Notes under the pieces: model-generated
Told to the model about the DNA's origin: nothing
Database searches by the model: none
The model's input: the letters and a program-made list of their open reading frames with translations, nothing else
Assembly (NCBI RefSeq): GCF_000372725.1
Contig: NW_005201176.1
Location: 57,505 to 117,218 of the forward strand
Reading direction: 5' to 3'
Length of the DNA: 59,714 nucleotides
Source of the DNA: Emiliania huxleyi CCMP1516
Taxonomy: Eukaryota; Haptophyta; Isochrysidales; Noelaerhabdaceae
Part shown: positions 9,885 through 20,418 of the stretch, piece after piece
How the letters are laid out: the number at the start of each line of letters is the position of its first letter
Position numbering within the stretch: the stretch's first letter is position 1
Position numbers and translations under genes: made by a program

Positions 9885-11847
9885 TCAGCTCCCGCCGCGT
9901 GCCTCGATAGTGGCAGCAAAGTGGAGCAGCTCCTCCTCGCTGTCGCTGCGGCTCGCGCCCGAGCAGTGAAAGGAGCACGCGCTGCTCGCGCGGGGCCCCT
10001 CGGCCGGCTGCGCCGCGAGTCGCGCCTCGAGCAGCGCCACGCCCCGCGCGAGGCAGGCCTGGCTCTCCCTGACCTGTGCGAGCAGCGCCATCACGTCGCC
10101 ATCCGAGGACGAGGGTCGCAATGGCGGCGGGTCGAGCGCCGCGGCAGCGGCGACCCTCGACAGCGCCTCGCCTCGCACGGGCGGCTGTGCCGCCCCCTCC
10201 TCTGCAGTCTCCGAGATGGCGCTCACCGTCGAATGCGTCGGCGCCGGGGCGCCGTGCAGCGAGCTGAAGGTGCTGGAGCGCACCACCGTGACGGCGGGCG
10301 CGGCGGGGGTCGGAGGTATCCTTGGAAGGCACGGCGTGGTCTGGCTCGCACGCGGCGGGGCCCGGACCAGCAGCCGGCCGGGCGCGAGCGCCTCGGAGCG
10401 CGAGGCCTGCTTGAAGACGCCGATGCACCGCTTGTGCGCCGCCGGAGGGCCGAGACCGCCGGCGGCGCTCCGTCCCGAGTGCCGCAGTTCTGCCTTGTCG
10501 TTCCACCGGATCTGCTCCCGGTGGAATTCGCGGTCCGACGAGCGCAGGCGGCGCCGCTCCGGCGTGGCGAGGCGGCTGCCGGTGGGCGGCGCGCGGCTGC
10601 CGGCGGCGCCGAGGCTGAGCACGCCGTGCTCCGCGAGCCACTCGACGTCGAGGTCGGGGAAGATATGGTGGCAGTACTCGAAGAAGGTGATGCCGCCCGA
10701 GCGGCTCTCATCGAGCAGGCGGAAGAGGCGGCGTGCCTGCGAGGGACAGTGGAGGTGAGGGGCGGTGGGGGCGAGAGGGGCGGTGGAGGCGAGAGGGGAG
10801 GTGGAGGCGAGAGGGGCGGTGGGGGCGAGAGGGGCGGTGGAGGCGAGAGGGGAGGTGGAGGCGAGAGGGGCGGTGGAGGCGAGAGGGGCGGTGGAGGCGA
10901 GAGGGCGAATGCGACGTCGGGTCGAGAGCGGCGGAGATCGGGGCCAGTGTGCGTGAGGCCAGCCTCGCTCGCCTCAGAGGGTGAGTGATCCAGGCCGAGG
11001 TCCTCGCAAAAGCGGCGGAACTCGAGGTAGTCGAGGTAGCCCGAGCCGTGCGTGTCCGCCTCCTCGAACAGCACCTGAATGCCCGCGAGCGAGATGTTGC
11101 GGTCGATGCACTTGCGCTGCACCTGCAGCAGGCCAGCTCGGGTACATTCGTCCGTTGCTCGGTGGTCTCGGGTGCGCTCTAGGGGTAGTCTCGCCGCTGC
11201 ACCTGCAGCACGAACTGCATCATCTCGCGCTCCTCCCAGGCCATCGAGAAGTTGTTGCCGACGATGGCGAGCGGCATCGCGAGCAGGATGATGCCCGTGA
11301 TGATGGCCAGCGAGCAGACAACCTTGCCGAGGTGGCTCTCGGGCGAGACGTCGCCGTAACCCACCGTCGTGAAGGTGACGATCATGCACCTGCTCACACC
11401 CGCATCCGTGAGGAGACGCTGTTCACACCACAGACGGCCGGCGTCGGTGACGACAATGCACCAGATCGCCTCGCCGAGGTCGTTGAAGGGCGTCTCGCCC
11501 GCCGGCGCCGTCCGGTTGTCGTTGGCCGGGACGACGACCAGCTCGATCCGCTCGAGATAGTAGATGACGGCGCCGAAGAAGAAGGCGCCGATGAGCAGGA
11601 ATGTGAGAGGCACGAGCAGCGCGCGCATGGAGAGCGAGATCGCGCGGAAGATGACCGTGGTGTCGGGGTTGAGCCTCGCAATCTTGAGGATCCGGACCAC
11701 GCGGAAGCAGCGCAGCACCTCGCTCAGGACCTGCAGTGGGGGTGGTGGTGGCGGCGGCGGCGGCGTGGCGGTGGTGGCGGTGGAGCGGTGGGGATGGTGG
11801 TGGTGGCGGCGGCGTGGTCTCTCGCCACCACGGCGCATTCCTCTCTC

Positions 11848-11941
<94 letters not shown>

Positions 11942-12766
11942 CGCTCGCTCGCTCGCTCGCTCGCTCGCTCGCTCGCTCGCTCCCTCCCTCCCTCGCTCCC
12001 TCCCTCCCTCCCTCCCTCCCTCCCTCCCTCCCTCCCTCCCTCCCTCCCTCCCTCCCTCCCTCCCTCCCTCCCTCTCTCTCTCTCTCTCTCTGTCTGTCTG
12101 TCTGTCTGTCGCAACCTGCAGCACGTTGTCCGAGTCCCCAAGATGGTTGGCGCACTGGTTGACATGTGAGCTGCCCGCGGCGAGGTCGAGCGTCAGCACG
12201 ACATAGTCGGGCACGACCGACACCACGTCAACCCACCAGTACGCAGAGAGGCACATCTCGCCCACAGACCGCTTTGAGATGGTCCGCAAGATCAGCTCGA
12301 CGGTGAAGGCGCCCGTTAGAGCCCAGCCGGTCAGCCAGAGCGCACAGTCGTCCAGGCTGCGCAGCCCGAATGAGTTTGTCTCGAGCAGCATCATCACCAC
12401 CTGCGCAAAGATGGCCAGCGTCGCCGCCAGCGAGAAGAGGAAGGCGCCGAGCGACGACTGCCAGTCCTCGAGGAATAGCTGGAGGTGGAGCCGCCAGTCG
12501 CGGCTGTGCTTGGCGTACCGCGCCCAGGCGTAGTGCCGCGCTGCGGGCTGATAGTACTCCAAGTCGATGCGGTCGCCGCTCTGTAAGGACTCGCGCAGCC
12601 GGAGCGTGCTCGCCCGCCTCGTCTCGCCGGGCGCCTGCAGCGGCGAGCGCCGCCACTTGTAGGTGAAGGAGCCGTACGCGGCGACGCACGGCTCGCCTTT
12701 GGCTGCCGAACTCAACACGCGCCCTGATAGTCGTCCGCTGGGCGTGGCGTGGGCGAGCTCGACCAT
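9885..12766 (-). CDS. Voltage-gated K+ channel with two C-terminal EF-hands
   Basis: Exons (minus): 12766-12116, 11730-11462, 11389-11203, 11122 to about 10970, about 10741-9885; the last boundary is uncertain, the others are phase-consistent. S1-S3 lie in exon 1 (AFLFSLAATLAIFAQVVMML, WWVDVVSVVPDYVVLTLDLA). S4 is positively spaced (LRCFRVVRILKIARLN). The selectivity filter is TFTTVGYGD, followed by S6 (IITGIILLAMPLAIVGNNFS). After the membrane part come two EF-hand loops, DTHGSGYLDYLE and DESRSGGITFFE, suggesting calcium control of K+ efflux. The first 35 C-terminal residues after S6 directly precede the EF-hands. A Ser/Ala/Pro-rich tail of about 240 residues follows. Confidence 0.85.
10752..10907. 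repeat. 18-bp minisatellite in channel intron
   Basis: About eight copies of GGCGAGAGGGGCGGTGGA with a GGAGGTGGA variant lie between the exons coding the two EF-hands. Confidence 0.85.
11123..11202 (-). other. 80-nt intron of channel gene inside a 16-bp direct repeat
   Basis: Bases 11115-11130 and 11195-11210 are identical (CGCTGCACCTGCAGCA). Both splice sites fall at the same place in each copy (CTGCAG|GTGCAG), so splicing leaves exactly one copy. The frame is restored between the S6 tail and the first EF-hand. Confidence 0.8.
11390..11461 (-). other. 72-nt intron splitting the K+ channel pore loop
   Basis: Bases 11374-11389 and 11446-11461 match at 14 of 16 positions. GTGCATTG... to ...GTGAGCAG is removed, giving EAIWCMIVTFTTVGYGD, the expected pore sequence. 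Unspliced, 24 in-frame residues would be inserted just before the filter. The interior contains GTGTGAACAGCGTCTCCTCAC, related to introns in the giant E3 gene. Confidence 0.75.
11731..12115 (-). other. 385-nt intron with 260-bp pyrimidine-rich microsatellite
   Basis: The junctions read CTGCAG|GTTGCG and CTGCAG|GTCCTG, sharing 8 bases. On the plus strand the inside is a chain of (CT)n 11851-11937, (CGCT)n to about 11981, (CCCT)n to about 12072, (CT)n and (CTGT)n to 12110; the transcript is therefore polypurine. Confidence 0.8.
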
Positions 12767-12879
12767 ATGTGAGGAGCTCCTTCCCCGCTTATTGGACGGT
12801 GCAACTTCAGCTGTTTTAGGGTCTCGAGGCCTCGAGGTTGATGCCCCGATCCACTGTTTTCTAAGAGCGTCCCGCTCCC

Positions 12880-13207
12880 CGAGCCCGAGTCCCTTCCAGC
12901 TACCGACGCGATTCTCAATGGCACGTCCGCCGCCTTCCGGAGGACCTCACGGACCCCATTCCCGAACCCGCCGAACGACTCGAACGGCAGCAGCTGCACG
13001 TCAACGTCCTTATCTTCCCTCCCTGGCGTAGCGATAGTCCCCACCATAGGACGGTATGCGGCGGTCGCCGCCCACCACCCTGCCCCCCCTGGTATGCCAG
13101 CGCCCGGTCCCTTGCCCTCTCTCGCCCTTGCTCTTCCTCTCCCCCTTCATCCATGCCGCTCCCCCCGTACCCCTCCCCCTCCCCCTCCACCTCTCGTCCT
13201 CCCCTCC
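12880..13207 (-). pseudogene. Retroelement-like ORF fragment, copy 1 (ends at gap)
   Basis: This 300-bp stretch is about 90% identical to 45297-45560. The minus frame of the better copy reads VQLLLFESFGGFGKGVREI..., which resembles the C-terminal tail after reverse transcriptase in some algal retroelements. That match is from memory and weak. Small indels break the frame in this copy. Confidence 0.4.
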
Positions 13208-13307
13208 NNNNNNNNNNNNNNNNNNNNNNNNNNNNNNNNNNNNNNNNNNNNNNNNNNNNNNNNNNNNNNNNNNNNNNNNNNNNNNNNNNNNNNNNNNNNN
13301 NNNNNNN
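13208..13307. other. Assembly gap (100 N)
   Basis: Exactly 100 N. Confidence 1.
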
Positions 13308-14049
13308 ATTCAAAAGATATAATTTGGCCCAATGAAAACTCCATTTTTTCCAAAAAGTGTAAACAAGTTTAAAATGAACCAACGTCTATACTCACAATTG
13401 GCACGCACTGGCACTAACACAGGTACACCACAGGAACCGCTATGTGTGTGCCGTTTCCGTGCCTAGTAAAAAGAAATCCGCGCTGGCGGCGCCTGGCGGC
13501 GCTCGCCCGCGCTGGCGGCGCTCGCCCGCGCTGGCGGCGCGAGGCGCTGTCGCGCTGTCGCGGCAATCGCGGTGCTCACCGCGCCAGCGATGTGGTCGTT
13601 CAAGCACTGCCCTGCCCGGCACAACCAGGTTAGTGGCACGGCACCCGCGGCGCTCCTGTGCTCGCGACGTGCCCGCGCTGCGCGTCGGTCGCGACCTACG
13701 CGCCGGCGCTCGGCGCACCCAAGTCCAATCTGGAGTTGATCGTTGCTTCCCTTTCGCGAGGCGGTGCGGACTGCCGGAGGCCTCGGTCTCCCCTCTGCCC
13801 GTGCGACTTTCGCTAACTCCCTCAGCGTAGATCGTCTCTCTTCGGCGCGCTCGAGCACGTTTGGCACCAAGAGGCTTTGATTCTTACGACCCTCACCCGC
13901 CAAGGCAGGTGTGCACTCTGCTAGTACTTGTGTACTCACACCACTACACTGTGGGGTGTGCCCGAGCATGATGTATGTGCGCGTCTGTGTGTGTGTGGGA
14001 CAGACGTTGTTGTCCTATGCGCGGGGCTTCCCGCGGGGACCGAAGACGT

Positions 14050-14082
<33 letters not shown>

Positions 14083-14182
14083 AAGAAATCAAGCCAGAAA
14101 AAAGAAAATTAGAATCAATGCCGAAGAGTCGCCGAAAGCTGTTTGTCACGCCTTGTTAGGGCGGCTGCCTTCTGGTTGCTGC
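13308..14182. other. Intergenic with short repeats
   Basis: It holds a copy of the short dispersed repeat GCACTGGCACTAACACAGGT (about 13401-13430), a 21-bp tandem repeat of GCGCTGGCGGCGCTCGCCCGC type (13480-13545) and a (CAG)n tract (14051-14079). No gene recognised. Confidence 0.6.
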
Positions 14183-16380
14183 ATGGGTCTCACCGCCCGC
14201 CTGCCGCGCTCGTGCGTTGAGACCCTCGTGGGCTCCGTGCTCTGGCCAGCACTCTTTCCGATTGTGTTTCCATTATTCGTTCTCGTGTGGTCACCATTTC
14301 TCGCGCTCGGCCTCTGCAGCTCCGACAGCGCTGTCGGCGTGCCTCCCGCCCTCCTCGCCTGGCGTCGCCTTCCATATCTGCTTCCGATGGTGCTCCTCGT
14401 CGACCTGCCGATTGCCATCTTATTCTTCGCGACAAATCTTATCGAGCAACTGATCCTCCGGAGCCCCCTCATCCTCGCCGTCTACAGCCTCTGCCGGCGC
14501 GCCTCACAGCTCCCGAACCGCGAGCCGACGCTCCCCGACACCGAGTCCGGTCATCACGCTCGCGAACGGCCGCACGCAAACACCAACGACGGCGCCCGCT
14601 ATCGCGAGCACGACTCCGTCTGGGCTGCCCTCGAGGGCGACGGCGACAAGGTCCGGCCGGGCGATGTGAAGCTGATCAGTCTGAACTGGCTCATGGCGCT
14701 GGCAGAGCGGGGCGACGTACTCCCGCGGCGGCAGGACCTGCCAGAGGAGGCCTTCTTAAGCTCTGCTCAGCTGAGGCGGATCGAGCAAGGCGCCAGGCGC
14801 GGCTTTGACCTCGCCGACTTGGAGGAGGCCTTGGAGCGGAACATCAAGGAGCCCTCCCTCTCGTCCTGGCTCGGCTTTTCCGCGAGCTTGTTCTTCGGCC
14901 GCAAGCGCAACCCCGACGGGCTGCTCCCGATAATCTCCGTCTCCTACTGCTGGCTCGAGGCGGCGCATCCAGATCGTGAGGGCCGCCAGCTCCAGCTGCT
15001 CTCCCGCAAGCTGCGGGGCCTCTACGGCGGGCGCGGCCTGCTCGGCGCGTGCCGCGAATACGGCTTCTCGGACATGGTGAGCTGCCTCCCGCGCCTTGCC
15101 CATCGCCACTCCCTTCCTCACCGCCACTCTCTCCCTGGCTCGCGCAGGGCGTGTTTCTGGACTGGAGCTCGGGCTACCAGAAGGACCCAGCGCTGTTTGC
15201 CGAGCGGCGCGCGTATGAGGCGAGCCGATCGGCCGCGGAGAAGGCCGCCTTCGATCGCATGCTGGACAACACGATGGTGAGCACACGCCGACCCCCTCCT
15301 TCTTCCCCTGATAGCGTCACAACATGCACCGCTCTCACGGCACGTTGGCTTTACATTCCGCATTAGGACCTCTGGTACGCGCACGCCTCGATCACGGTCG
15401 TGCTGCTCACGCAGCTGCCCGACGAGCTGCCCGCCGGCTTTGACCGGAGCCGGACCTACGACGCTCGCGGCTGGACAACATTCGAGCGGTGCTCCGCGGA
15501 GCTGGGCGCAAAGCCCGCCTCGCTGGGCTTTGCCAAGTGGAAGCTCGTCATCGACGTCGCCAGCGACGACGGCGGCGCTCAGCGGCGGCTCCCCGCGACT
15601 CCGGAGCGCATGGCGAAGCTGCTCGCCGCTTGCCGCTTCACCAACGGCGCCGACTCGGCGACCGTACAGGCGCTCTACGAGAAGACGGCGAAGACCGTAC
15701 TGGGAACGGTCGAGAAGCTCTACTACATCGGTCTGCCGCTCGTGCGTGGCGACGCGTGGACTAGCCCGGCGCTGCTGGCGGAGGCGCTAAACCATTGCGA
15801 GAGCCTCCGGACCCTCGCCCTAGCTGGGAATCGCCTCGACGACGAGGGCATGGCGGAGCTTGCGGCGGGGCTCGAGGACCGCGCGCTCCCGGCGCTTGAG
15901 TTCCTCATCCTACCGGCAAACCGCTTCGGCGCGCGCGGCGTCGGCGCGCTCTGCGGCGCGTTCCCTCGCGGCGTGGCGCCGACGCTGCAGATGCTCGGCG
16001 TCAGTCAGACACCTATTGGCGACGAGGGAGCAGTGGCGCTAGCTGCGGCGCTAGCGACGGGCAAGCCGTCGCATGCGCTGGACTTGTCGTACTGTGATGT
16101 GGGCGACGAGGGCGCGATGACACTCGCGGCTGCCCTCCCGGCTGCAGCTCAGGGATGTCGCGTGATCGCCGCGAACAATCGGATCGGCCTCGCGGGCCAG
16201 GCGGCACTGCTAGATGCGCTCGAGGCGAAGCACGGGCCGCAGCTCCTGGGGCATGGCATGGCGGTCACTCAAATGAACTTGCTTCCCTGGTCGTACTCGC
16301 TCATGCGCGCGTTGGGGCTGGCGCCGTGTGCTCGAGAGCGGCCGAGCCGCCGCCATGTAGCATGTAGGCACACCTTTTAA
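14183..16380 (+). CDS. Membrane-anchored LRR protein with RGWTTFE-type domain (678 aa)
   Basis: Three exons: 14183-15076, 15148-15276, 15367-16380, all GTGAG...AG or CATTAG junctions in phase 0. Two hydrophobic stretches near residues 17-45 and 70-105 suggest membrane anchoring. The middle has SYCWLEAAHPDREG, GVFLDWSSGYQKDP and YDARGWTTFERC, a motif set I know only from uncharacterised algal and protist proteins with HET/TIR-like look. The C-terminal 200 residues hold four or five ribonuclease-inhibitor-type LRRs (LRTLALAGNRLDDEGMAELA). This TM + signalling-like + LRR order recalls an immune-type receptor, but function is unknown. Confidence 0.75.
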
Positions 16381-16544
16381 TGTGTAAGGTGTAGTGCAAA
16401 AATAATCGGTTTGCAAGAAGAGAACTACCCAATCAAGACACCGGCACGCTTCCGTTTGGCTCACATGCCCCCTCCGCGCTGCCGCGCAACGCCCGCTCAA
16501 AGAGCTCGAGATAGCCCGCCTACTCCCCAGAAGAAGCCGCCATA

Positions 16545-16735
16545 GAAGCAAGCTGTATGCGGTGGGCGGTTACGCCGGCGGCCAGCTCATCAGCTCGGTG
16601 GAGCGGTACGACCCGGCCACCAACGCGTGGCAGGCGTTGGCGCCGATGGCGACGGCGCGGGCCTTTGCTGTCGCGCTCCTGATGTAGAGGTGGATTTAGA
16701 GGTGGAGAGGTGAAGAACAGTGTGTGTACTTGTTA
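16545..16735 (+). pseudogene. Kelch 3'-end fragment
   Basis: It encodes [20 protein letters not shown]... to [14 protein letters not shown] followed by the same 3' flank (GTAGAGGTGG...GAAGAACAGTGTGTG) as the full Kelch gene at 18010-18075. It is a partial tandem duplicate of one to one and a half blades; no start. Confidence 0.85.
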
Positions 16736-16899
16736 CGTGAAAACCCGGACCCGGACGCCAGCACACACGGCTAGATTTCAGAAAGAAAGAAAGAAAGGAA
16801 CCAGACAACCCAAGGGAGGGATGGGAGGACTAGATTTCAGCCCAGCAGATTTTCTCATTCTCCCACCGCCCCAGGCTTCAGCCCGCGCCACCCGCGCCG

Positions 16900-18046
16900 A
16901 TGGCCTCTCACCGCATCGGCGCGCGCGTCGCGGGCCTCTCGCCAGCGCAGCTGTGCGCCATCATCGAGGCGCAGGCGGGCGCGAGCGACGCCGCGCTGCG
17001 CGTGGCGGAGGAGCACGTCGCTCGCCTCGTGGAGCAGCCCGAGTGGGTCCTCTCCGAGGTCCTCCTCTCGCCGGACCTCGCTCCACACATCCTCGCCCAG
17101 CTGCCGACCACGGAGCACGCCGTCAAGGGGACGTGCCGCGCGTGGCGCCGCGGCTGGAAGGAGACGCTGCCGAAGCGCGAGAGGCCGCGCCTGCTCGTGA
17201 TCGGCGGCTACGGTGAGGACAACGACGAGTTTGTCAACTCGCTGGAGCGGTACGACCCTTCAACAAACGAGTGGGAGGAGGAGGCTGTGGCGCCGATGCC
17301 GACGGCACGAGATTTTGTTGGCACGGCGGTGATCGATGGCAAGCTCTACGCGGCGGGCGACAATAGTGAGGACGGCGCAACTTCCAATGGTGGAGCGGTA
17401 CGACTTGGCTGCGAACGCGTGGGAGGCGGTGGCGCCGATGGTGACACCACGCGAGAACCACGACGTGGCGGTGCTCGACGGCAAGGTCTACGCTGTTGGC
17501 GGGTACATCGGCGACGACGACACCACCCTCAGCTCGGTGGAGCGGTACGACCTGGCTGCCAATTCGTGGGAGGCGGTGGCGCCGATGGCGACGGCGCGGG
17601 GCCATCACGCCGTGGCGGTGCTCGACGGCAAGCTGTACGCTGTTGGCGGGTACAGCGACGGCGGCGGCCGCCTCAGCTCGGTCGAGCGGTACGATCCGGC
17701 TGCCAATTCGTGGGAGGCGGTGGCGCCGATGGCGACGGCGCGGGCAGCTCCCACCGTGGCGGTGCTCGACGGCAAGCTGTACGCTGTGGGCGGATGGAAC
17801 GGCGGCACCTTCAGCTCGGTCGAGCGGTACGACCCGGCGCTGGATGCGTGGGAGGCGGTGGCGCCGATGGCGACGGCTCGGTGCCATCACGCTGTGGTGG
17901 TGCTCGACGGCAAGCTCTATGCTGTGGGAGGCTACGACAACGGCTACCTCAGCTCGGTGGAGCGGTACGACCCGACCGCCAACGCGTGGCAGGCGGTGGC
18001 GCCGATGGCGACGGCGCGGGCCTTTGCTGTCGCGCTCCTGATGTAG
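16900..18046 (+). CDS. Kelch-repeat protein with F-box-like N-terminus, one frameshift
   Basis: The ATG at 16900 begins MASHRIGARVAGLSPAQLCA. Residues about 50-90 (LLSPDLAPHILAQLPTTEHA...CRAWRRGWKETLP) resemble an F-box. Six Kelch blades follow, each ending VAVLDGKLYAVGG, with [20 protein letters not shown] between. The reading frame changes near 17385 (at ...GCAACTTCCAATGGTGGAGC), after blade 1; no plausible intron explains it. It could be a sequencing error or a recent disabling indel. By domain order it would be an SCF substrate receptor; that is inference. Confidence 0.75.
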
Positions 18047-18220
18047 AGGTGGAAGAGGTGAAGAACAGTGTGTGAGAAAGAATTGTGCGTTCGATCTAGT
18101 GAGCGGTTTCCTTTGCTGCGCGAGATCGAGGAAAGTGTTTTTCGCTATTCTTTTTCGCACGCCCTCCCAGGCTGCTACCCAGGCGGAATCGACCTATCAA
18201 GTGCTCAAGTGCTCAAGTCG
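17891..18220 (+). repeat. 330-bp segment duplicated inverted at 23745-24074
   Basis: It holds the Kelch 3' end plus flanking sequence up to the GTGCTCAAGTGCTCAAGTCG motif. The second copy, on the opposite strand, abuts the gap at 23645-23744. Confidence 0.9.
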
Positions 18221-18352
18221 GTAACCTCACACCCAGGCGTCGCCAAAAAGAAACGCGGAGCCCACCCTCACCCCCCCCCAAAAGCAGCTGGGCTAGGGCC
18301 TAGGCCTAGGGCTGGGCACCGGGACCTTCTCAAAAGTATCGAGTCAGTCGGT

Positions 18353-18475
18353 CGATCCTGTACCGTGTTTGTTATGACCCCCCTCAATGAACACTCCAGT
18401 GAGGGAGGGCGAGACGATCGAGGGGTCCCGTACCACGCGGAATCGACCCTATCCAGTGCTCAAGTGCTCAAGTCA
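18353..18475 (+). repeat. Dispersed repeat R1, full copy
   Basis: It runs from GATCCTGTACCGTGTTTGTT to ...CAGTGCTCAAGTGCTCAAGT. Related copies: 8349-8412, 43246-43366 (minus), 48900-49024, 51194-51394 (minus), 56246-56383 (minus), 57862-57989 (minus). Confidence 0.9.
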
Positions 18476-18522
18476 TCGAAAGTCAGTCGGTCAGTCAAAG
18501 TGGCGCAGTAGTCATCTGTCCG

Positions 18523-19847
18523 ATGGAGGCTCATCTTGGTGGAACGCAGACGGCCGATCACGAGGCGAACGCTTCTGAGGATATTGCTAGGGATGTTGCC
18601 GGGGGGGGCCTCCGCGTGGCCAAACGCCCTTGGCAGCCCGCCGAGGATGACCGCCTCCTTGAGCTCGTGCAGCGGTTTGGTCCGCACCGGTGGGGCAAAA
18701 TCGCGTCCCACCTCCCTGGCAGGATTGGCAAGCAATGCCGCGAAAGGTGTGAGCCCCGTGGCACACAGCACGGCTAGTTATCCGCCCAGCACCAGAACCT
18801 CCCAGCCCGGAGCCGCCCCCCACCACCACCACCGCTGGTAGGTGGCACAACCAGCTCTGTCCGAGGGTGAACAAGGATGAATGGACCGTGGAGGAGGATG
18901 CGCTGATCTTGCACCTTGTGCAGGAGATGGGCACCAAGTGGTCCAAGATGACGACGCTGTTGCCCGGCCGTACGGACAATGCCATCAAGAATAGATGGAA
19001 TGCGAGGATGCGTCGCGAGAAGCGGCGGCAGAAGCGGTCGCCATCCCTCGCAAGACCCGAGGTGGACCCCATCGGGACGGGGAAGGCTGAGGAGGCCACA
19101 GGCAAGACCTCAGCCGACGAGGCGAAATCCTGCTCCCTGCCCGCACTGATCATCGACGACGGCACCTTCGCCACTGACCTTTTGGAGCGAAGTGCCTTTG
19201 CGATGGAGGAGCCTGTCTTCCCCTACCCCGTCGTCGCGACCGTTAAGGTGCCTGACGGCACCTTCGCCAATGACCTTTTGGACTCCCCCGTCATCACGAC
19301 CGTCGAGGCGGCGTCAACGATCGAGGCGCCGGCCTGCAAGTCGCCAACCAAACGCAACCGCGGCGCCGCTGGCTTTGCGAGCCCGGCCTGCTTCCGTCCA
19401 CCTCCAGGCTGCAGCTCCATCTATGCGCTTGCTGCGCGCGCTGAGTCTCCCGAAGGCCCCCCCACCGACGTCGCCAACTACCTCACGCCGCCCGCCAAAC
19501 GCGCAATGTCCAAGAAGAAGAAGGCGAAGGCTGCGGTTCCTTCATCTTGCACCTCGAGTTCATACGAAGAAGAAGAAGACGCTCTGTTGTCCTTTGAGTT
19601 GTTCGACCAGCTCTCTCTGAACCTCAACAACGAGCGCGTTGACGATCTCGCGCACCTTGGCGGGCTGCACGATGAGATGTGGGTCCGGTGCGGGCATCTC
19701 GCGGACAGGTGGTTCGATGGATCGATCGTCGAAGCGCATACGCACTGGCAAGTGACTCAAGGAGACCAGGAGAGTTGCTCGACATGTGACCTCGTGGACC
19801 TGCCAGATTCGCCCGACCTGTCCGATCTCATCTCTGACCTGAGTTGA
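18523..19847 (+). CDS. R2R3-type MYB transcription factor, copy A (409 aa)
   Basis: Two exons, 18523-18746 and 18842-19847; the 95-nt intron splits the R2 repeat after CRER. R2 is KRPWQPAEDDRLLELVQRFG...GKQCRERWHNQL and R3 is DEWTVEEDALILHLVQEMG...TDNAIKNRWNA. The spacing of Trp residues fits the 3R/R2R3 class, with R2 and R3 kept. The rest is acidic/Ser-rich with a duplicated DGTFA(T/N)DLL motif (residues about 175 and 215), a basic KKKKAKA stretch and an acidic end, suggesting a nuclear regulator. It differs from copy B by Pro/Ser in R2 (QRFGPHRW). Confidence 0.9.
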
Positions 19848-20147
19848 TCCGACCTGGCACCTGCCCAATGCAACGTAGTAGTAGCCCAACCTAGTTCAGA
19901 CAGTGCAATGTCCTCGCCGTACACCAGGATAGATAGGCGCCTTGCTGGCCGGGACAAAAAGGTCATCGTCCTGTATCTCTACATATGCCATATCTGAGCA
20001 GGCAGGGGCCCAGGGCCCAGAGAGTAGGCACGCCGCACACGGAGGGGTTTTGTGCGGAGTCGCTTAGGCGGCTCCGGTGGTGTGCCTGTGATAGTGCTAG
20101 CACGCGCCAGTTCGCACCTGTGTCGAGCCTGTCTGCTGTGAGAGAGA

Positions 20148-20418
20148 GTTGTCCTATTTAAATTCTTTTGTACTTGCACTGTCCTCTTCGTGGCGGTGAG
20201 CCAGGATGGCGCCGGGTTCCACCTTTTAGATACATAATTTGTATCGCGCGCCTTACATAATTTCGAGTTTCGTAACACCCACACGACGAGAGATAGTATA
20301 TACCCCGTACCTGGGGGAGGGGGCCGCTGGACGCGCTGGAGAGACGTCAAGCCACTCGCGTGCGCCACACAAACACAACACAACGCAATTCCCCAAGGTG
20401 CCTCACCGCAGAAAGCTG
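20148..20418. other. Intergenic
   Basis: AT-richer than its surroundings (TTTAAATTC, ATACATAATTTGTAT, AGTATATACC). It lies just past the 3' end of the giant E3 gene. No coding frame recognised. Confidence 0.5.

Larger units (their letters stand above)
18169..20147 (+). repeat. Arm A of a 2-kb inverted segmental duplication
   Basis: It matches 41574-43536 on the opposite strand almost perfectly, with small indels (1979 versus 1963 bp). It carries one complete MYB gene, a copy of dispersed repeat R1 (18353-18475), and flanking sequence. The ends are sharp on both sides. Confidence 0.95.

Noticed and set aside
11850..12110. Long LSLSLS / SERERE reading frames in the channel intron
   Set aside because: They are translations of the CT/CCCT microsatellite; splicing evidence and domain continuity place the region in an intron.
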